Source of the DNA: an uncultured Bacilli bacterium
GTDB taxonomy: Bacteria > Bacillota_I > Bacilli_A > RF39 > UBA660
Reading direction: 5' to 3'
Assembly: GCA_944332555.1 (NCBI GenBank)
Contig: CALVKF010000014.1
Coordinates: forward strand, 1 to 32,607
DNA length: 32,607 bases
Below the pieces are notes generated by a model. That model did no database searches. It had not been told where the DNA came from and saw only the letters and a program-made list of their open reading frames with translations. Positions 31,112 to 32,607 of this stretch are shown one piece after another. Within the stretch, counting starts at the first letter, position 1; each line of letters begins with the position of its first letter. The position numbers and the translations under genes are program-made.

Positions 31112-31765
31112 TTATTCTTTTATCTTAAAGCCAATTCCCCAGACTGCTTCAATATAGTTATTGCTAGTATATTTTCGCATCTTTTTCCTAATATTACTAA
31201 TATGAACTTTTAAAGAATTTTCATCACAATCTAAATTATCTATACTTATTAAATCGAGTAACATATTTTTAGTCACTACTCTTTTAGTATTTTGTAATAA
31301 TTCTTTTAATATTAAATATTCAGTTTTAGTAAGTTTAACTTTTTCATTATTAATCATTAAAGTTTGATAATCATTAAGTAAATGTAATTCTTTATATTTT
31401 AATTCATAATTTTGTTTATTATTTCTAAATTGAACTTTAATTCTCGCCAAAAGTTCATCTTTATCAAATGGCTTTGTTACATAATCATTAGCTCCATCAA
31501 GTAAACAATTAATTTTATCATTACTACTAACTTTAGCGCTAATTATAATTATCGGAATATCTTTAACTTTTTTAATTAAATCTTCTCCATTTATATCGGG
31601 AAGCATCAAATCAAGTAATATTAAATTTATATCTTCTTGTCTTATTATATTTAGAGCATCACTACCGTTATATGCATCATAAGTAATATATCCATTCATT
31701 TTTAAAATTTCTTTTAAAATATCATGTATACTATAATCATCTTCAACAATTAATATTTTTTGCAT
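31112..31765 (-). CDS. OmpR-family response regulator
   Basis: 217 residues from the ATG at 31765. Receiver domain: acidic pair ED at 8-9, phosphoacceptor D52 in LILLDLMLPDING, Ser in IIISAK and Lys in VTKPFDKDEL; then a winged-helix DNA-binding domain (VKLTKTEYLILKELLQNTKRVVTKNMLLD ... VHISNIRKKM). A TATAAT on the minus strand (31787-31782) lies only about 17 bases before the ATG and no Shine-Dalgarno is present, so the mRNA is probably leaderless or nearly so. It should be phosphorylated by the kinase at 28434 and act on the repeat at 31092-31110. Confidence 0.95.
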   Translation of the reverse strand: MQKILIVEDDYSIHDILKEILKMNGYITYDAYNGSDALNIIRQEDINLILLDLMLPDINGEDLIKKVKDIPIIIISAKVSSNDKINCLLDGANDYVTKPFDKDELLARIKVQFRNNKQNYELKYKELHLLNDYQTLMINNEKVKLTKTEYLILKELLQNTKRVVTKNMLLDLISIDNLDCDENSLKVHISNIRKKMRKYTSNNYIEAVWGIGFKIKE

Positions 31766-31791
31766 AAACATCACTAAAAATATTATACTAC

Positions 31792-31816
31792 AAAAAAAAG
31801 ATTATCGGAATAATCT
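31792..31816 (-). terminator. Terminator of the 181-residue membrane protein gene
   Basis: AGATTAT (31799-31805) pairs with ATAATCT (31810-31816), loop CGGA; T8 on the minus strand (A8 at 31792-31799). Confidence 0.9.
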
Positions 31817-32362
31817 TTAATTAAGTCCAAAATAATCAAACAAATCATCGTCATTGGTACTAACAAATTCATAAACAAAAGATTCACTATCATCAACTCT
31901 AAGGCTAATATTACCATTAGCAAAATCTGTAATATCTATATAAAATGTAGCACCATTACAATCAAAGCTATAATTATTTACATCTACTGCTGTAAAATTA
32001 GAAACATCTCCGCTATAAAAAGGTTCTGATGCAAACCAACCTAACATAAAATGATTAGGATTAAAAGAAGCTATAACCATATCACTTTTTTGACTAACAG
32101 ATGCCCAATTTCCTGTAAGCATTGTAAATAATTCTAAAGATGTATAAGGAACTACTTCTGGTTCTTTTTCTTCTTCATTATTTTCGTTATTTTCTTCTGT
32201 AGTATTATTTTGTTCATTATTATTCACATCATTAATATTATTTGAAACATCATTATTATCTTCACTTATTTTATCATACACCAAATAAGCGATAACTCCT
32301 AGAACTAATACTATTAAAATAGCCACTAATATTATTAATATTTTCGTATTTTTATTTTCCAT
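31817..32362 (-). CDS. Membrane-anchored protein with Asn/Glu-rich linker
   Basis: 181 residues. A short polar N-terminus, one membrane segment at about 8-28 (ILIILVAILIVLVLGVIAYLVY), a low-complexity linker of Asn, Asp, Glu and Thr to about residue 68, and an outer C-terminal domain of about 110 residues with LFTMLTGNWASVSQKSDMV and a beta-rich pattern. GNWAS suggests a lipocalin-like or small beta-barrel domain, but I cannot assign it. It is a surface protein with no known role. Ribosome binding site GGAGTAGG; strong terminator right after the stop. Confidence 0.75.
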   Translation of the reverse strand: MENKNTKILIILVAILIVLVLGVIAYLVYDKISEDNNDVSNNINDVNNNEQNNTTEENNENNEEEKEPEVVPYTSLELFTMLTGNWASVSQKSDMVIASFNPNHFMLGWFASEPFYSGDVSNFTAVDVNNYSFDCNGATFYIDITDFANGNISLRVDDSESFVYEFVSTNDDDLFDYFGLN

Positions 32363-32374
32363 TTTCCTACTCCA

Positions 32375-32607
32375 TTACTTACTTTCTTTATGTTTTTTAA
32401 AATCTTTACTTAATTTTGCCTCACCAACTAAATCAATTATTGCTCCAAGCATTGCAAATACTCCCCCGATAACAAAACAAATTATTTGAGTATCAGTATT
32501 TATAACAAAAATCATAGTAACAATAACTAATGCTAATCCAAGTATTGCCATAACTGAACCAATATTCATAAGTTTAATACTTATATGTTTTTCATCTTTT
32601 GCTAACT
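32375..32607 (-). CDS. Small two-helix membrane protein, 5' end probably outside the window
   Basis: From the ATG at 32569 the product is 64 residues with two membrane segments (MAILGLALVIVTMIFVI and ICFVIGGVFAMLGAIIDLVG) and a basic tail (AKLSKDFKKHKESK). That ATG has no ribosome binding site, and the same frame stays open to the right edge (LAKDEKHISIKL), so the real protein is probably longer. The family is not assignable. It lies 12 bases upstream of the 181-residue gene and probably shares its transcript. Confidence 0.55.
   Translation of the reverse strand, partial: LAKDEKHISIKLMNIGSVMAILGLALVIVTMIFVINTDTQIICFVIGGVFAMLGAIIDLVGEAKLSKDFKKHKESK

Overview
The window is very A+T-rich (roughly a quarter G+C by eye). 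It has Bacillota-type signals: strong GGAGG ribosome binding sites, TTGNNN/TATAAT promoters and hairpin-plus-T-run terminators. TGA acts as a normal stop (for example the ends of the genes at 9614 and 13738), so this is not a code-4 Mycoplasma. It looks like chromosomal DNA of a low-GC Firmicute, perhaps a gut Bacilli/Erysipelotrichia-like lineage; that placement is inference. Most genes lie on the minus strand.

(1) 1-8640, an accessory, defence-like region. A histidine-phosphatase/HsdS-like fusion is divergent from a PHP-domain plus SMC/ABC-type ATPase (comparable to the Ppl/TrlF group) with an overlapping 92-residue partner. Then come a 96-residue orphan, a zinc-ribbon protein coupled to an HD hydrolase, and a minimal DnaB/RecA-like ATPase coupled to a PD-(D/E)XK protein.

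(2) 8637-15856, one tightly coupled minus-strand operon: a ClpX-like AAA+ unfoldase that keeps GYVG pore-loop and IGF (ClpP-docking) tripeptides, three large or medium all-helical proteins of unknown family, a small solenoid-like protein, an HD gene that has lost its catalytic HD motif, and a NIF3/YqfO-like domain. The AAA+ gene appears split from its N-terminal domain by a one-base frameshift. This is my best candidate for an undescribed system.

(3) 15896-22182, mixed genes: a membrane-anchored transglutaminase, a GNAT enzyme preceded by a 26-codon coupled ORF, conserved unknowns, a DUF2000 protein, a DnaQ-type exonuclease and a MmcQ/YjbR-EVE-like fusion.

(4) 22200-22531, a compact locus with three TGTCGAA boxes (Spo0A-box-like) between divergent promoters, a leader with a terminator and a masked ribosome binding site, a 27-residue hydrophobic peptide ORF, and a convergent antisense RNA with its own promoter and terminator. 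This is a type I toxin-antitoxin layout.

(5) 22537-28434: an XRE regulator with a membrane anchor, RarA, an MBL-fold hydrolase, a multiply broken pseudogene, an HSL-type alpha/beta hydrolase, a gene truncated by an ISL3-family remnant, a DUF3800 gene, and an orphan G+C-rich structured RNA gene with promoter and terminator.

(6) 28434-32607: a four-gene response regulator / ABC ATPase / permease / sensor kinase module with an 11-bp-period direct repeat ahead of the transporter genes, then two small membrane proteins at the right edge.
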